Source: Phosphoribacter sp964647395 (GTDB taxonomy: Bacteria; Actinomycetota; Actinomycetes; Actinomycetales; Dermatophilaceae). From it: DNA of 64,000 nucleotides. The DNA is taken from contig CAZYHR010000002.1 in the NCBI GenBank assembly GCA_964647395.1, forward strand, positions 1-64,000, read 5' to 3'. Positions 28,366 through 36,604 of this stretch are shown piece after piece (within the stretch, counting starts at the first letter, position 1; each line of letters starts with the position of its first letter). Under the pieces are notes generated by a model. It was not told the DNA's origin. It ran no database searches and was given only the letters and a program-made list of their open reading frames with translations. A program made the translations under genes and the position numbers.

Positions 28366-28401
28366 ACCATACCGTGCTAGGTGATCAGTATGTCAATCAC
28401 C
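28366..28401 (-). promoter_or_regulatory. Promoter and operator of the phasin cluster
   Basis: On the minus strand TTGACA (28391-28396) and TATGGT (28366-28371), 19 bases apart, give a near-consensus sigma-70 promoter, with an expected start near 28358 and a leader of about 90 bases. The palindrome GGTGAT-N10-ATCACC (28380-28401) overlaps the -35 box and spacer, a suitable repressor site, perhaps for the XRE protein of the same operon. Confidence 0.5.
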
Positions 28402-28422
28402 CCGGACGATATGTGAGGCGGC

Positions 28423-30471
28423 TCACTCCTGCGGCGGCACCGGCCGGCAGGCGTTCATGGTCAGCAGCTCATAGGTCGCGCAGAGTTCCTCCTTCTCGTT
28501 GGTGATCGCCACCGCCCAGGTCACCTCGCCCATCTGTCCGCCGGGCCGGACGTTCTTGTGCTTGGCGGTCAGCTGCACGGTGATCGTCTCCCCGGGATAG
28601 ACCGGCTTGACGAAGCGCAGGTTCTCCAGGCCGTAGTTCGCGAGCACCGGCCCCGGGTCGGGGTCGACGAACAGGCCTGCGGCGCAGGCGATGAGGAAGT
28701 AGCCGTGCGCGACCCGACCGCGGAACAGCGGGCTGGCCTTGGCGGCCTCCTCGTTCATGTGGGCGTAGAACGTGTCGCCGGTGAAGTGGGCGAAGTGCTC
28801 GATGTCCTCCAGGGTCACCAGGCGGCTGCCGGTGTAGAGCGTGTCGCCGAGCTTGAGGTCCTCGAGGTAGAGCCGGAACGGATGGGTCTGGGACGCCGGT
28901 GCCGGCGCCCAGACGTTCCAGGTCTGGGTGAGGTCGACGAGCATCTGCGGGGAGGCCACCAGGCTGGTGGCCTGCATGAGGTGCAGGATCGCGCGGATCC
29001 CCCCGAGCTCCTCGCCGCCGCCGGCCCGCCCGGGGCCGCCGTGGATGAGCTGGGGCAGCACCGCACCGTGCGGCGCGGCGGTCGCCATGTTGACCTCGTC
29101 GAGCACCAGCAGCCGGCCGTGATAGGGGGCGATGCTGCCGAGCAACTCGCGGACGAAGCCGCTGTCGCCGCTGGCCACCGACGCGACCAGGCTCCCGGCG
29201 CCCAGGTTGATCAGTTGCGCCAGTTCCTCGGGCGAGCCGTAGGGGACCAGCGTCGACACCGGTCCGAACGCCTCGACCGTGTGCACCGCGCCGGCCCGCC
29301 GATCGGTGGCCTGCAGCAGCGTCGGCGCGAAGAAGCCGCCCCGCTCGCGGTCGCCGCCGGTGATCTGCAGCTCGGCATCCGGGCCGCCGACGACGATCTC
29401 GGCACCGCTGCCCAGGATCTCGCGGACCGCCGACGCGACGTCATCGCGTTGGTCGGCGTTGACCAGCGGACCCATCGTCGTGCCCTCGACGCGCGGGTCG
29501 CCGACCACCACCTTGCCCAGGGCCGCCCGCAGGGCCTCGGCGGCCAGCTCGAGGCTGGCCTCGGGGACGAAGACCCGCCGGATCGCGGTGCACTTCTGGC
29601 CCGCCTTCGAGGTCATCTCGCGCAGGATCATCTTGACGAACGCCTTGAGCAGCGGGCTGTCGGCGTCGACGTCGGGTCCGAGCACGGTCGCGTTGAGCGA
29701 GTCGGCCTCGGCGTTGAAGCGCACGCCCTCGGCCAGCAGCCGCGGGTGCGCCCGCAGCTTGGCCGCGGTCGCCGCCGATCCGGTGAACGAGATGTAGTCC
29801 TGGCCGTCCAAGTGGTCGAACAGGTCGCCGATGCCGCCGGACACGAACTGCAGCGAGCCGGGCGGCAGCAGTTGGGACTCGATGATCTGGCGGAAGGTCA
29901 CCTCGGCCAGCTGCGCGGTCGCCGTGGCGGGCTTGATGATGACCGGCATGCCGGCCAGCACCATCGTGGCCATCTTGGCCATCATCGCCCAGGCCGGGAA
30001 GTTGAAGGCGTTGATCTGCACCGCGACGCCGTGCGGCGAGGTGTAGACGACCTGGCCGAGGTTGTCGTCGCCGATCTTCTCCGGCGAGCCCTCGGCGTAC
30101 CAGGTGTCGTTGGGCAGTTCCTTGAGCGTCTTGCTCCCGAGCACCGCGAGCACGGCGATGCCGCCCTCGACGTCGACCCGGGCGTCGATCGGGGTGGCCC
30201 CGCAGGTCGCGTAGTCGGCGTACAGCGTGTCCAGCTGCGTGCTGAGGTACTTCCCCAGCGCCTTGAGAGCGGCCGCGCGTTCGTGGAAGGTCATCGCCCG
30301 CAGCGCGGGTCCACCGACCGTCTTGGCGTGCTCGACCATGGCCCGGAAATCCAGCTCACAGCCTCCGACCGTCGCGACCACCTCACCGGTGGATGCGTCG
30401 TGCACGGGGGTCCCCGGCTGGGTGGGCGCCACCCAGGCGTCGAGGGCGTAACTGCTCACCTGATGTGCCAT
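28423..30471 (-). CDS. paaZ: Bifunctional aldehyde dehydrogenase / enoyl-CoA hydratase PaaZ
   Basis: 682 residues. It opens the oxepin-CoA ring with the C-terminal MaoC-like hydratase domain (about 540-682; FTGDTFYAHMNEEAA holds the active-site Asp/His) and oxidises the resulting aldehyde with the N-terminal ALDH domain (1-520; catalytic Cys about residue 294 in AGQKCTAIR, Glu in NAEADSLNA). The N-terminal GTPVHDASTGEVVA and the fusion length match PaaZ exactly. ATG at 30471 with a poor Shine-Dalgarno. It lies 7 kb away from paaA-E, on the opposite strand, behind the storage genes and a hairpin, and carries its own upstream repeats. Confidence 0.93.
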   Translation of the reverse strand: MAHQVSSYALDAWVAPTQPGTPVHDASTGEVVATVGGCELDFRAMVEHAKTVGGPALRAMTFHERAAALKALGKYLSTQLDTLYADYATCGATPIDARVDVEGGIAVLAVLGSKTLKELPNDTWYAEGSPEKIGDDNLGQVVYTSPHGVAVQINAFNFPAWAMMAKMATMVLAGMPVIIKPATATAQLAEVTFRQIIESQLLPPGSLQFVSGGIGDLFDHLDGQDYISFTGSAATAAKLRAHPRLLAEGVRFNAEADSLNATVLGPDVDADSPLLKAFVKMILREMTSKAGQKCTAIRRVFVPEASLELAAEALRAALGKVVVGDPRVEGTTMGPLVNADQRDDVASAVREILGSGAEIVVGGPDAELQITGGDRERGGFFAPTLLQATDRRAGAVHTVEAFGPVSTLVPYGSPEELAQLINLGAGSLVASVASGDSGFVRELLGSIAPYHGRLLVLDEVNMATAAPHGAVLPQLIHGGPGRAGGGEELGGIRAILHLMQATSLVASPQMLVDLTQTWNVWAPAPASQTHPFRLYLEDLKLGDTLYTGSRLVTLEDIEHFAHFTGDTFYAHMNEEAAKASPLFRGRVAHGYFLIACAAGLFVDPDPGPVLANYGLENLRFVKPVYPGETITVQLTAKHKNVRPGGQMGEVTWAVAITNEKEELCATYELLTMNACRPVPPQE

Positions 30472-30487
30472 CTCGGTTCGTCTCGTC

Positions 30488-30535
30488 CTGTCTCGTGTTG
30501 GGGCTGTCTCGTGTTGCGGCTGTCTCGTGTTGCGG
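30488..30535. repeat. Three tandem 16-bp repeats upstream of paaZ
   Basis: CTGTCTCGTGTTGSGG at 30488-30503 (one base different), 30504-30519 and 30520-30535, ending 17 bases before the paaZ ATG. A partial fourth unit follows. On the transcribed strand the unit reads CCGCAACACGAGACAG. It could be an iterated regulator site, or a slippage-prone tract in the paaZ leader. Confidence 0.9.
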
Positions 30536-30575
30536 CTGCCTGATGGTGGCACTGCCTCGTGGCAAGGCAGGGGGT

Positions 30576-30606
30576 GGTATGCCGCCCGCGGGGCGGGCGG
30601 CATACC
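30576..30606 (-). terminator. Inverted GGTATGCCGC pair, hairpin behind WS/DGAT gene
   Basis: 13-bp perfect stem: GGTATGCCGCCCG (30576-30588), loop cgggg, CGGGCGGCATACC (30594-30606). It lies 12 bases behind the stop of the wax-ester synthase gene and before paaZ. It acts as a probable terminator built from two copies of the window-wide word. Confidence 0.7.
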
Positions 30607-30617
30607 GGGTGGGGAGA

Positions 30618-31997
30618 TCACAAAGCGGCGTGCGCGGCCTCGGCGGCGTCCTCGAGGGCGTCCAGCCCCCGCAGCACGGCCTCGCCGAGGGCCTCCGGCA
30701 TGGAGAAGGTCGCGTCGTCGGTCACCACGCTGATCGTCACCGTGCCGTCGTAGGACATCACGGCGATCGCGGTCTTGAGCGGGGTCCACAGCGAGATGCA
30801 GGCCCCCATCCGCAGCAGCTTGCGGCCACCCAGATAGAGGGCGGTCTGCGGCCCCGGCACGTTGGAGATCACCGTGTTGACCAGGACCGGCGCGGTCGCG
30901 GCCATGCGGCTGGCCATGATCAGGGTCATCGGGCTGGCCAGCGCCGAGCCCGGGTTGATCGACTCGGCGGGCATGGCGTGCTTGATGGTGCGGAAGGCCT
31001 CCATCTGGCGGTGGATGCGCTGCAGCCGCTCGGTCTCGTCCATCGGACCCAGCGGTAGCTCGACGACCATCGCCCCGATCGCGTTGTGGCCGGTCACGCC
31101 GACCTTGTCGGCGGCGTGCATGGAGATTGGCACCATCGATCGCATCGAGCGGTTGTCGACCGGCTCCTTGAGGTATTCCTCGAGCACCGACGTGAAGGCG
31201 TGCGCGCACGCGGTGAGCACGACGTCGTTGATCGTGCCGCCGAGGGCCTTGCGGATCGCCTTGAGCCGGGCCAGCGGCACCTCCTGCATGCTGAAGCCCC
31301 GGCCGGGCCGGACCGGCCCGTTGATGGCCATCGGGTTGATCGGCACCGAGACCGAGCCGGCCGAGCTGATGTCGAGGGTCTCCGGGGCCGTGGGCAACGC
31401 CTTCGTGCCGCTGATGAGCATCTGGCTCCACATCGAAGCCTGCTCCTTGATCGCGTCGCTCATGGCGGCCGCGACGAGCGTCGCGTCGGGGATCTCCGGC
31501 CGCGGGCGCCACCGGTCGAGCACCGGCGGCTCACCCTCGGGGTCGGGGGAGAGCAGGTAGCGGATGATCTCGATCGACTCGACGCCGTCGCACATCGCGT
31601 GGTGCATGCGCACGACGAGCAGCCACCTGCCCTCGGGCAGGCCGGTGACCAGGTGCACCTGCCACAGCGGGATGGTCAGGTCCATCGGCAGCGACATGAT
31701 CTGGCTGACGACCGCGCCGACCGGGTCGGGGGCCGGAGGTGCCGGGTGGTGATGCACGTGCCGGCCCATGTCGAAGGCGATGTCGTCCATCCAGACCGGC
31801 AGCGCCATGGCGTAGGGCACGTGCCGGACCTTCTGGCGGAAGCGGGGGACCAGCGCGATGCGGTCCGCGATGAGTTGCATGATGTCCTCGCGGTGCGGGG
31901 ACGGTCCGTCGAGCACGAGCACGACGCCGACGTCGTTGTGGCTCTGCCCGTCGTCGCTGTAGAGGAACGAGGCGTCGGTGAGGTTCATCCGGTCCAT
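30618..31997 (-). CDS. Wax ester synthase / diacylglycerol acyltransferase (WS/DGAT)
   Basis: 459-residue acyl-CoA:alcohol / diacylglycerol acyltransferase making wax esters or triacylglycerol at the inner membrane. The catalytic HHxxxDG motif is HHAMCDG at residues 132-138; PLW in IPLWQVHLV, INDVVL and SNVPGP are the other family motifs. The ATG at 31997 comes 8 bases after the phaC stop, so neutral-lipid and polyester synthesis genes are in one operon. Full length and intact. Which lipid it makes cannot be read from sequence. Confidence 0.92.
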   Translation of the reverse strand: MDRMNLTDASFLYSDDGQSHNDVGVVLVLDGPSPHREDIMQLIADRIALVPRFRQKVRHVPYAMALPVWMDDIAFDMGRHVHHHPAPPAPDPVGAVVSQIMSLPMDLTIPLWQVHLVTGLPEGRWLLVVRMHHAMCDGVESIEIIRYLLSPDPEGEPPVLDRWRPRPEIPDATLVAAAMSDAIKEQASMWSQMLISGTKALPTAPETLDISSAGSVSVPINPMAINGPVRPGRGFSMQEVPLARLKAIRKALGGTINDVVLTACAHAFTSVLEEYLKEPVDNRSMRSMVPISMHAADKVGVTGHNAIGAMVVELPLGPMDETERLQRIHRQMEAFRTIKHAMPAESINPGSALASPMTLIMASRMAATAPVLVNTVISNVPGPQTALYLGGRKLLRMGACISLWTPLKTAIAVMSYDGTVTISVVTDDATFSMPEALGEAVLRGLDALEDAAEAAHAAL

Positions 31998-32005
31998 GAG
32001 GGGCC

Positions 32006-33826
32006 TTACTCTCCTAGCACGTATCGGCCGGGGGCCGGGACGATGAGGTCATAGTTGGCGTTGCCGTGCTCCTGCGGCGCTCGACGGGTGCCGTCGCTGC
32101 GCTCGAGGATCCAGTCGACCCAGTTCGCCCACCAGGAGTCCGGACGGCGTTCGGCCGCCTGGCGCCAGGCCTCGGCGTCGTCGACGAGGTCACGGTTGAC
32201 GTAGTGGGCCGCGCGGGACTTGCCCATCGGGTAGATGATCGACTGCACGTGTCCGGTCGGGGTGAGGACGAACGTGTTGTCGCCGCCGAGGAGGCGGGCT
32301 CCCGCATAGCAGGCCTGCCACGGTGAGATGTGGTCGGTCAGGCCCGCGATCTGGTAGGTGTCGACGGTGACCTGGGTCAGGTCGATCGGGGTGTCCAGGA
32401 CGGTCATCGCCCCAGGGGTCATCAGGCTGTTGTCCAGGCTCATCTCGGTCAGTTCGACCGCCAGCTGGGACGGCAGTCCCTGGCCGTCGGCGTTCCAGAA
32501 CATGATGTCGAAGACGGGCGGCTTCTTGCCGAGCAGCCACTCGTCGACGAGGTAACGCCAGACCAGGTCGTTGGGTCGCATCCAGACGAAGGTGTCCGAG
32601 ATGCTCGCGGCCGAGATCACCTCGCCCTTCTCGGCCCGCTTGCGGACGCTGGCCAGCCCCTCGTCCGAGGCGGCGATGCCGATGCCGCCCGGCTGGGCGA
32701 AGTCGAAGACGGTGACCCCGAAGGTACCGGTGCGCACCGAGCGCCGCCCCACCGCCTGCTCGTAGCCGAGCAGCATCGCCAGGAACATCCCGCCGGAGCA
32801 GTCGCCGAAGACGTGCACGCCCTCGCTGCCGCTGACGTCGCACACCGCGTCGAGGGCCTCCAGGGCGCTGGACAGGTAGGCGTTGATGCCCCAGTGACCG
32901 TTCTCGGGCCGCGGGTCGCGCCACACGATGGTGTAGACGTCGACGCCGCGCGAGACGGCGTACTCGATGAGGCTGCGGCCGGGGGCCAGGTCCCAGAAGT
33001 AGTACTTGTTGACCGGGGGCGGCAGCAGCAGCAGCGGCACCTTGCCGACCTCGCGGACCCGCGGCGTGTAGTGGGTCAGCTCGAACATCGGCGTCCGGTG
33101 GATGACCCAGCCGGGGGTGGTCGCGATGTCGATGCCGACCCGGAAGGCGGTGGTGTCCACCTGGGCGGGCATGCCGCGGTTGGTGACCAGGTCCCGGATG
33201 AAGTTGGCCGTGCCGTTGAACAGCGAGCGGCCGCCGGTGGTGAACGCCGCCTTGATCGCCTCGGGGTTGCCCTGCAGCGAGTTGGTCGGCGAGGCCGCCG
33301 TGGTCAGCGCACCCATGAGCAGCCGGCCGCGCTCCCGGGTGCGCCAGTCGACCTCCTCGTTGGCGTCAATGAGCCCCATCATCTCGCGCTCCCACGCGAG
33401 GTAGGCCTGGGCCCAGCGCTTGTACAGCGGGTTGTCGTGCCACGCGGAGTCCCGGAAGCGCCAGTCGGACGCGGGGATCTCGATCTCCTCGGCCCCGCTG
33501 AGGATCTGCGGCGTGCTCGCCGCCAGGTTGGCCAGCGCCCGGGTCAGCGCGTCCACGCTGACCGTGCGCGCCAGCGAGCTGACCAGCAGCATCGGGTCGA
33601 GGGCCGAGAGCAACTCCCCGCCGAAGCCGACGTCGGCGCTGGGGTCGTTGTCGTCGACGACCATCCGGCCGGTGCTGGCCGGGTCGTCGTCGGCGGCTCG
33701 GGCCGCGGCCGCCTCCGGGGACATCGGGGGCGGGGCCGCGGCCTTGCGGGCCCGCCGGGGAGTCGACCGGGCGGCGGCCGGCCGCTGGCCGGCGCCGGTG
33801 GAGCGGCGGGTCGTCGACTCAGCCAT
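32006..33826 (-). CDS. phaC: Polyhydroxyalkanoate synthase PhaC
   Basis: 606 residues; polymerises 3-hydroxyacyl-CoA into PHA at the granule surface. The lipase-like box is GDCSGG with nucleophile Cys about 343; Asp about 498 (GLTDHISPW) and His about 526 (PTGHVQS) complete the triad. The length and single-gene form (no phaE or phaR) suggest class I or II. An extra N-terminal ~75 residues, rich in Ala, Arg and Pro, precede the core. AGGAGG before ATG 33826, which overlaps the stop of the upstream hydrolase gene. Monomer supply is likely from the thiolase (41466) and reductase (44216). Confidence 0.94.
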   Translation of the reverse strand: MAESTTRRSTGAGQRPAAARSTPRRARKAAAPPPMSPEAAAARAADDDPASTGRMVVDDNDPSADVGFGGELLSALDPMLLVSSLARTVSVDALTRALANLAASTPQILSGAEEIEIPASDWRFRDSAWHDNPLYKRWAQAYLAWEREMMGLIDANEEVDWRTRERGRLLMGALTTAASPTNSLQGNPEAIKAAFTTGGRSLFNGTANFIRDLVTNRGMPAQVDTTAFRVGIDIATTPGWVIHRTPMFELTHYTPRVREVGKVPLLLLPPPVNKYYFWDLAPGRSLIEYAVSRGVDVYTIVWRDPRPENGHWGINAYLSSALEALDAVCDVSGSEGVHVFGDCSGGMFLAMLLGYEQAVGRRSVRTGTFGVTVFDFAQPGGIGIAASDEGLASVRKRAEKGEVISAASISDTFVWMRPNDLVWRYLVDEWLLGKKPPVFDIMFWNADGQGLPSQLAVELTEMSLDNSLMTPGAMTVLDTPIDLTQVTVDTYQIAGLTDHISPWQACYAGARLLGGDNTFVLTPTGHVQSIIYPMGKSRAAHYVNRDLVDDAEAWRQAAERRPDSWWANWVDWILERSDGTRRAPQEHGNANYDLIVPAPGRYVLGE

Positions 33827-34677
33827 CAGTCCTCCTGGCCCTCCACCCGGTCGATGAAGTCGAGGATGTCGCGGGCCGGCTGCTCGGGCTGGTCGAACAG
33901 GAACAGGTGACCCGCCTCGTCGTAGACGTGCAACTCGGAGCCCGGGATGAGCGAGGCGAGCAGCTCGGAGTTGGCCGGCGGGGCCATGCCGTCCTCCTCC
34001 GCGCCGAGCACCAGGGTCGGCAGGGTCAGCGTCCCCGCCCAGGGCAGCGAACTCCAGCCCATGAGCGCGCCGACCTGGCAGCCCACGCCGAGCAGGGTGG
34101 TGCGGTGGGCGTACCAGCCCTTGAGCTCGGTCTCGAACAGCTGCGGATTGCGCCCGACCCGGCCGCGGTAGACGAACGGGGCGGCCATCTCACGGATCAC
34201 CGGGATGACGTAGCGCATCGGGTTGTTGGCCCACATGAGGGTCACCGGGTCGGAGGTGTGGCTGCCGGCCCCGACGTTGGTCGCGCACAGGATGAGCGAC
34301 TCGCAGCGGTCCGGGTAGTCCCGCGCGACCTGCTGGGCGATGGTGCCACCGAAGGAGAAGCCGAGCACGTGGGCCCGCTCCACACCCAGGACGTCGAGCG
34401 ACTCGATGTAGAACTCGGCCAGCTCCGGCATGGACAGGATGTGGTTCGGCGGGCTGGACAGTCCGGTGCCGGGGTGGTCGACGGCGATGATGTCCCGGCC
34501 CTGCAGCCGCTTGGTCAACGGCTCCCAGGCCTCCAAGCAGGCTCCCAGCCCGTTGATCAGCAAGATGGGTACGCCAGGCGCGGGCTGACGACGGATGCGG
34601 ACCTTGAGGTCCTTGATCCGGAGGAAGGTGTCCTCCATCGTCGAGTACTTGACCTTGCGGATCTTCGTCGCGGCCAT
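33826..34677 (-). CDS. Alpha/beta-hydrolase, PhaZ-like intracellular depolymerase
   Basis: 283 residues. ILLINGLGACLEAWEPLTKR and DHPGTGLSS resemble the start of Pseudomonas-type intracellular PHA depolymerases; the nucleophile is in GFSFGGTIAQQ, the acid in GAEEDGMAPP and the His in EAGHLFLF. Overlap with the phaC start by one base argues for a granule-related function such as PHA mobilisation. A generic esterase cannot be excluded. The first 20 residues are basic and not part of the fold. Confidence 0.78.
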   Translation of the reverse strand: MAATKIRKVKYSTMEDTFLRIKDLKVRIRRQPAPGVPILLINGLGACLEAWEPLTKRLQGRDIIAVDHPGTGLSSPPNHILSMPELAEFYIESLDVLGVERAHVLGFSFGGTIAQQVARDYPDRCESLILCATNVGAGSHTSDPVTLMWANNPMRYVIPVIREMAAPFVYRGRVGRNPQLFETELKGWYAHRTTLLGVGCQVGALMGWSSLPWAGTLTLPTLVLGAEEDGMAPPANSELLASLIPGSELHVYDEAGHLFLFDQPEQPARDILDFIDRVEGQED

Positions 34678-34750
34678 CGTGTCGGCCTCTCTCCTCGGTG
34701 GCGCTGTGCGCTCTCGGTCGTGGGGGTGAATCAGGAACTGGTCGCCGGGG

Positions 34751-35836
34751 TCAGTCGAACACGATGACGCTGCGGGCGACCGAGCCCTGCTGCATCTGCT
34801 CGAAGGCCTCGTTGACCTGCTCCAGGGGGATCCGGGCCGAGACCAGCTCGTCGAGTTTGAGCCGTCCCTGCTGGTAGAGCCGCGCGTAGCGGGGGATGTC
34901 GGTGCGGAACTGGTTGCTGCCCATCAACGAGCCCTGGATCCGCTTCTCGTACATGAAGTCGACGCCGGGCAGTTCGATGCTCGTGCCCAGGGCGATCATG
35001 CCGACGACGGTCGCGGTGCCACCGGGGCGCAGCATGGCGAAGGCCTGCTCGGTGGTCGGCTTGAGCCCGATCGCCTCGAAGGAGTAGTCGACCCCGTCGC
35101 CGGTCAGCGCCTTGATCTGCTCGAGGACGTCGCCCTCGGTGCCGTCGACCGTGTCGGTGGCGCCGAACGAGCGGGCCAGTTCGAGCTTGGCGGCGTTCAT
35201 GTCGACGGCGATGACCCGCCCCGCGCCGGCCAGCATCGCGCCCTGGATGACGTTGAGCCCGACGCCGCCGCAGCCGATGACCGCGACGCTCGAGCCGCCG
35301 CGCACCTGCGCGGTGCGGAAGACCGCGCCGAGCCCGGTGGTGACCCCGCAGCCGAGCAGCGCCGCGCGGTCCAGCGGCACGTCCTCGTCGATCTTGGCAA
35401 CCGCGTTCTCGTGCACCAGCATCCGCTCGGCGAACGAGGACAGGTCCAGGAACTGGTTGATGTCCTGGCCGCCCCGCTTGAGCCGCTGCGGCTCGCCGCG
35501 ACCGCGCCGGGTGCCCCGCTTGGCGCACAGCACCAGCCGGCCCGAGGTGCAGTACTCGCAGGTGCCGCAGAAGACCGACAGGCAGGTCACCACGTGGTCG
35601 CCGGGCTTGACGTGGGTGACGTCGCGCCCGACCTCCAGGACGACGCCGGCGGCCTCGTGGCCGACGACCGTGGGCAGCCGGGTGCGGTACTTGCCCTGCA
35701 TGTAGTGCAGGTCGCTGTGGCAGACCCCGGCCGCCTTGGTCTGGACCAGGACCTCGCGGGGCCCGACGGCGTCGGTCTCGACGTCGTCGACGATGACCAG
35801 GTCGCCGGGTGCGGATTCGAGGAAAGCAGCCTTCAC
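34751..35836 (-). CDS. Zinc-dependent alcohol dehydrogenase (MDR, class III-like)
   Basis: 361 residues. Catalytic zinc ligands in GVCHSD and GHEAAG and a Cys in GCGVTTG; structural-zinc lobe CGTCEYCTSGRLVLC; Rossmann loop VIGCGGVGLN with Asp (VDMN) for NAD preference. An insertion of about 30 residues follows the zinc lobe, as in class III / NDMA-type enzymes. It precedes the PhaZ-PhaC-WS/DGAT genes by 73 bases; supplying alcohols or removing aldehydes for wax-ester metabolism is plausible but unproven. Confidence 0.85.
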   Translation of the reverse strand: MKAAFLESAPGDLVIVDDVETDAVGPREVLVQTKAAGVCHSDLHYMQGKYRTRLPTVVGHEAAGVVLEVGRDVTHVKPGDHVVTCLSVFCGTCEYCTSGRLVLCAKRGTRRGRGEPQRLKRGGQDINQFLDLSSFAERMLVHENAVAKIDEDVPLDRAALLGCGVTTGLGAVFRTAQVRGGSSVAVIGCGGVGLNVIQGAMLAGAGRVIAVDMNAAKLELARSFGATDTVDGTEGDVLEQIKALTGDGVDYSFEAIGLKPTTEQAFAMLRPGGTATVVGMIALGTSIELPGVDFMYEKRIQGSLMGSNQFRTDIPRYARLYQQGRLKLDELVSARIPLEQVNEAFEQMQQGSVARSVIVFD

Positions 35837-35882
35837 GTCGTTCTCCTTGGTCGGGCGCGACGTCGCGCGCGGTTGCGTCGGA

Positions 35883-36215
35883 TCACCGGGACGTCGCGCC
35901 GTCCGCCTCGATCACCTCGGGATCATCGAGCGTGACCATGGTGGCCAACTCGATCCCGCCGATCTCGGCGAGGTTGCGTCCCGCCTCGGCCCACTCCGCA
36001 GAAGCCATCGCCGCCTTGACCGCCGCCGGGTCGGTGAAGTGCATGGTGGCGAGCAGCAGCAGCGGCTCGCCCAGCACGGTGCGGCGGACCTTGGAGATCT
36101 CCACCCGGATCAGGCCCGGCGTGCGCGCGACGAGCGGCACGTGGGTGCTCCGGTAGGCGGCCTCGAAGGCGTCCGGGTCGGCAGGCATGCGGTAAAGAGC
36201 GACGAAGCGGCTCAA
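35883..36215 (-). CDS. EthD-family small protein (TTG start)
   Basis: 110 residues with the EthD/dimeric alpha-beta-barrel pattern: FVALYRMPADPDAFEAAY near the N-terminus and MHFTDPAAVKAAMAS later. The start is set by a very strong GGGAGG (36222-36227 on the plus strand) 6 bases before TTG 36215; the ATG at 36233 has none and gives an unusual N-terminus. EthD-like proteins accompany monooxygenases and aromatic degradation. Divergent from the crotonase at 36605. Confidence 0.72.
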   Translation of the reverse strand: MSRFVALYRMPADPDAFEAAYRSTHVPLVARTPGLIRVEISKVRRTVLGEPLLLLATMHFTDPAAVKAAMASAEWAEAGRNLAEIGGIELATMVTLDDPEVIEADGATSR

Positions 36216-36604
36216 GAGGTGCCTCCCTGCCATCGACGGTGATGTTGGTGGTGCCGGGGCAAACGCTAGCCCGCACCTGGGCGGGCCGGGAAGTTCAGCC
36301 GCCACAGGTCACCCTGCCAAGGATTAAGCGACTGAACGTTCGGGATACTACGCGACCCCCGTCCGGTCCGACAGACCGGGGCCTGTGACCTAGCGCTCCC
36401 GGGTCCGGGTGCGCGACCACCGGCCGGTATGCCGCCCCGGCGGCGGCCGGGTGGCCGGGCGGCGGCGGCCGGTCCGCCGAGCCGGGGCGTGGCATACTCG
36501 TGCCACTTGCTCTCCGGCCCGGAAGCAGGCCTATGCTCAGGGTCTGGGGTTTCTCACGACCTCGCCACGACCGTCAACGAGGACCGTCAACGAGGAGGAG
36601 TCGC
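36216..36604. other. Divergent intergenic region, no gene seen
   Basis: 389 bases between the EthD gene and the crotonase gene. It holds a half-operator ACTGAACGTTCG (36331-36342) like the TetR site at 19973, one copy of the word GGTATGCCGC (36426-36435) in a very GC-rich stretch, and a 13-bp tandem duplication ACCGTCAACGAGG (36570-36582, 36583-36595) whose second copy forms part of the next gene's ribosome-binding site. Short frames here lack coding features. Confidence 0.6.

Noticed and set aside
30488..30535. Short repeats considered as a CRISPR remnant
   Set aside because: Units are directly tandem with no spacers and no cas genes are present.
28423..31512. Very long minus-strand frame (about 1030 codons) covering paaZ and part of the WS/DGAT gene
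   Set aside because: Its first 350 codons are an out-of-frame reading of the WS/DGAT gene and of the 16-bp repeats; paaZ clearly starts at 30471.
36295..36495. 66-codon minus-strand frame in the divergent region
   Set aside because: No ribosome-binding site, low-complexity Pro/Gly/Arg composition, overlaps operator-like and repeat sequences.
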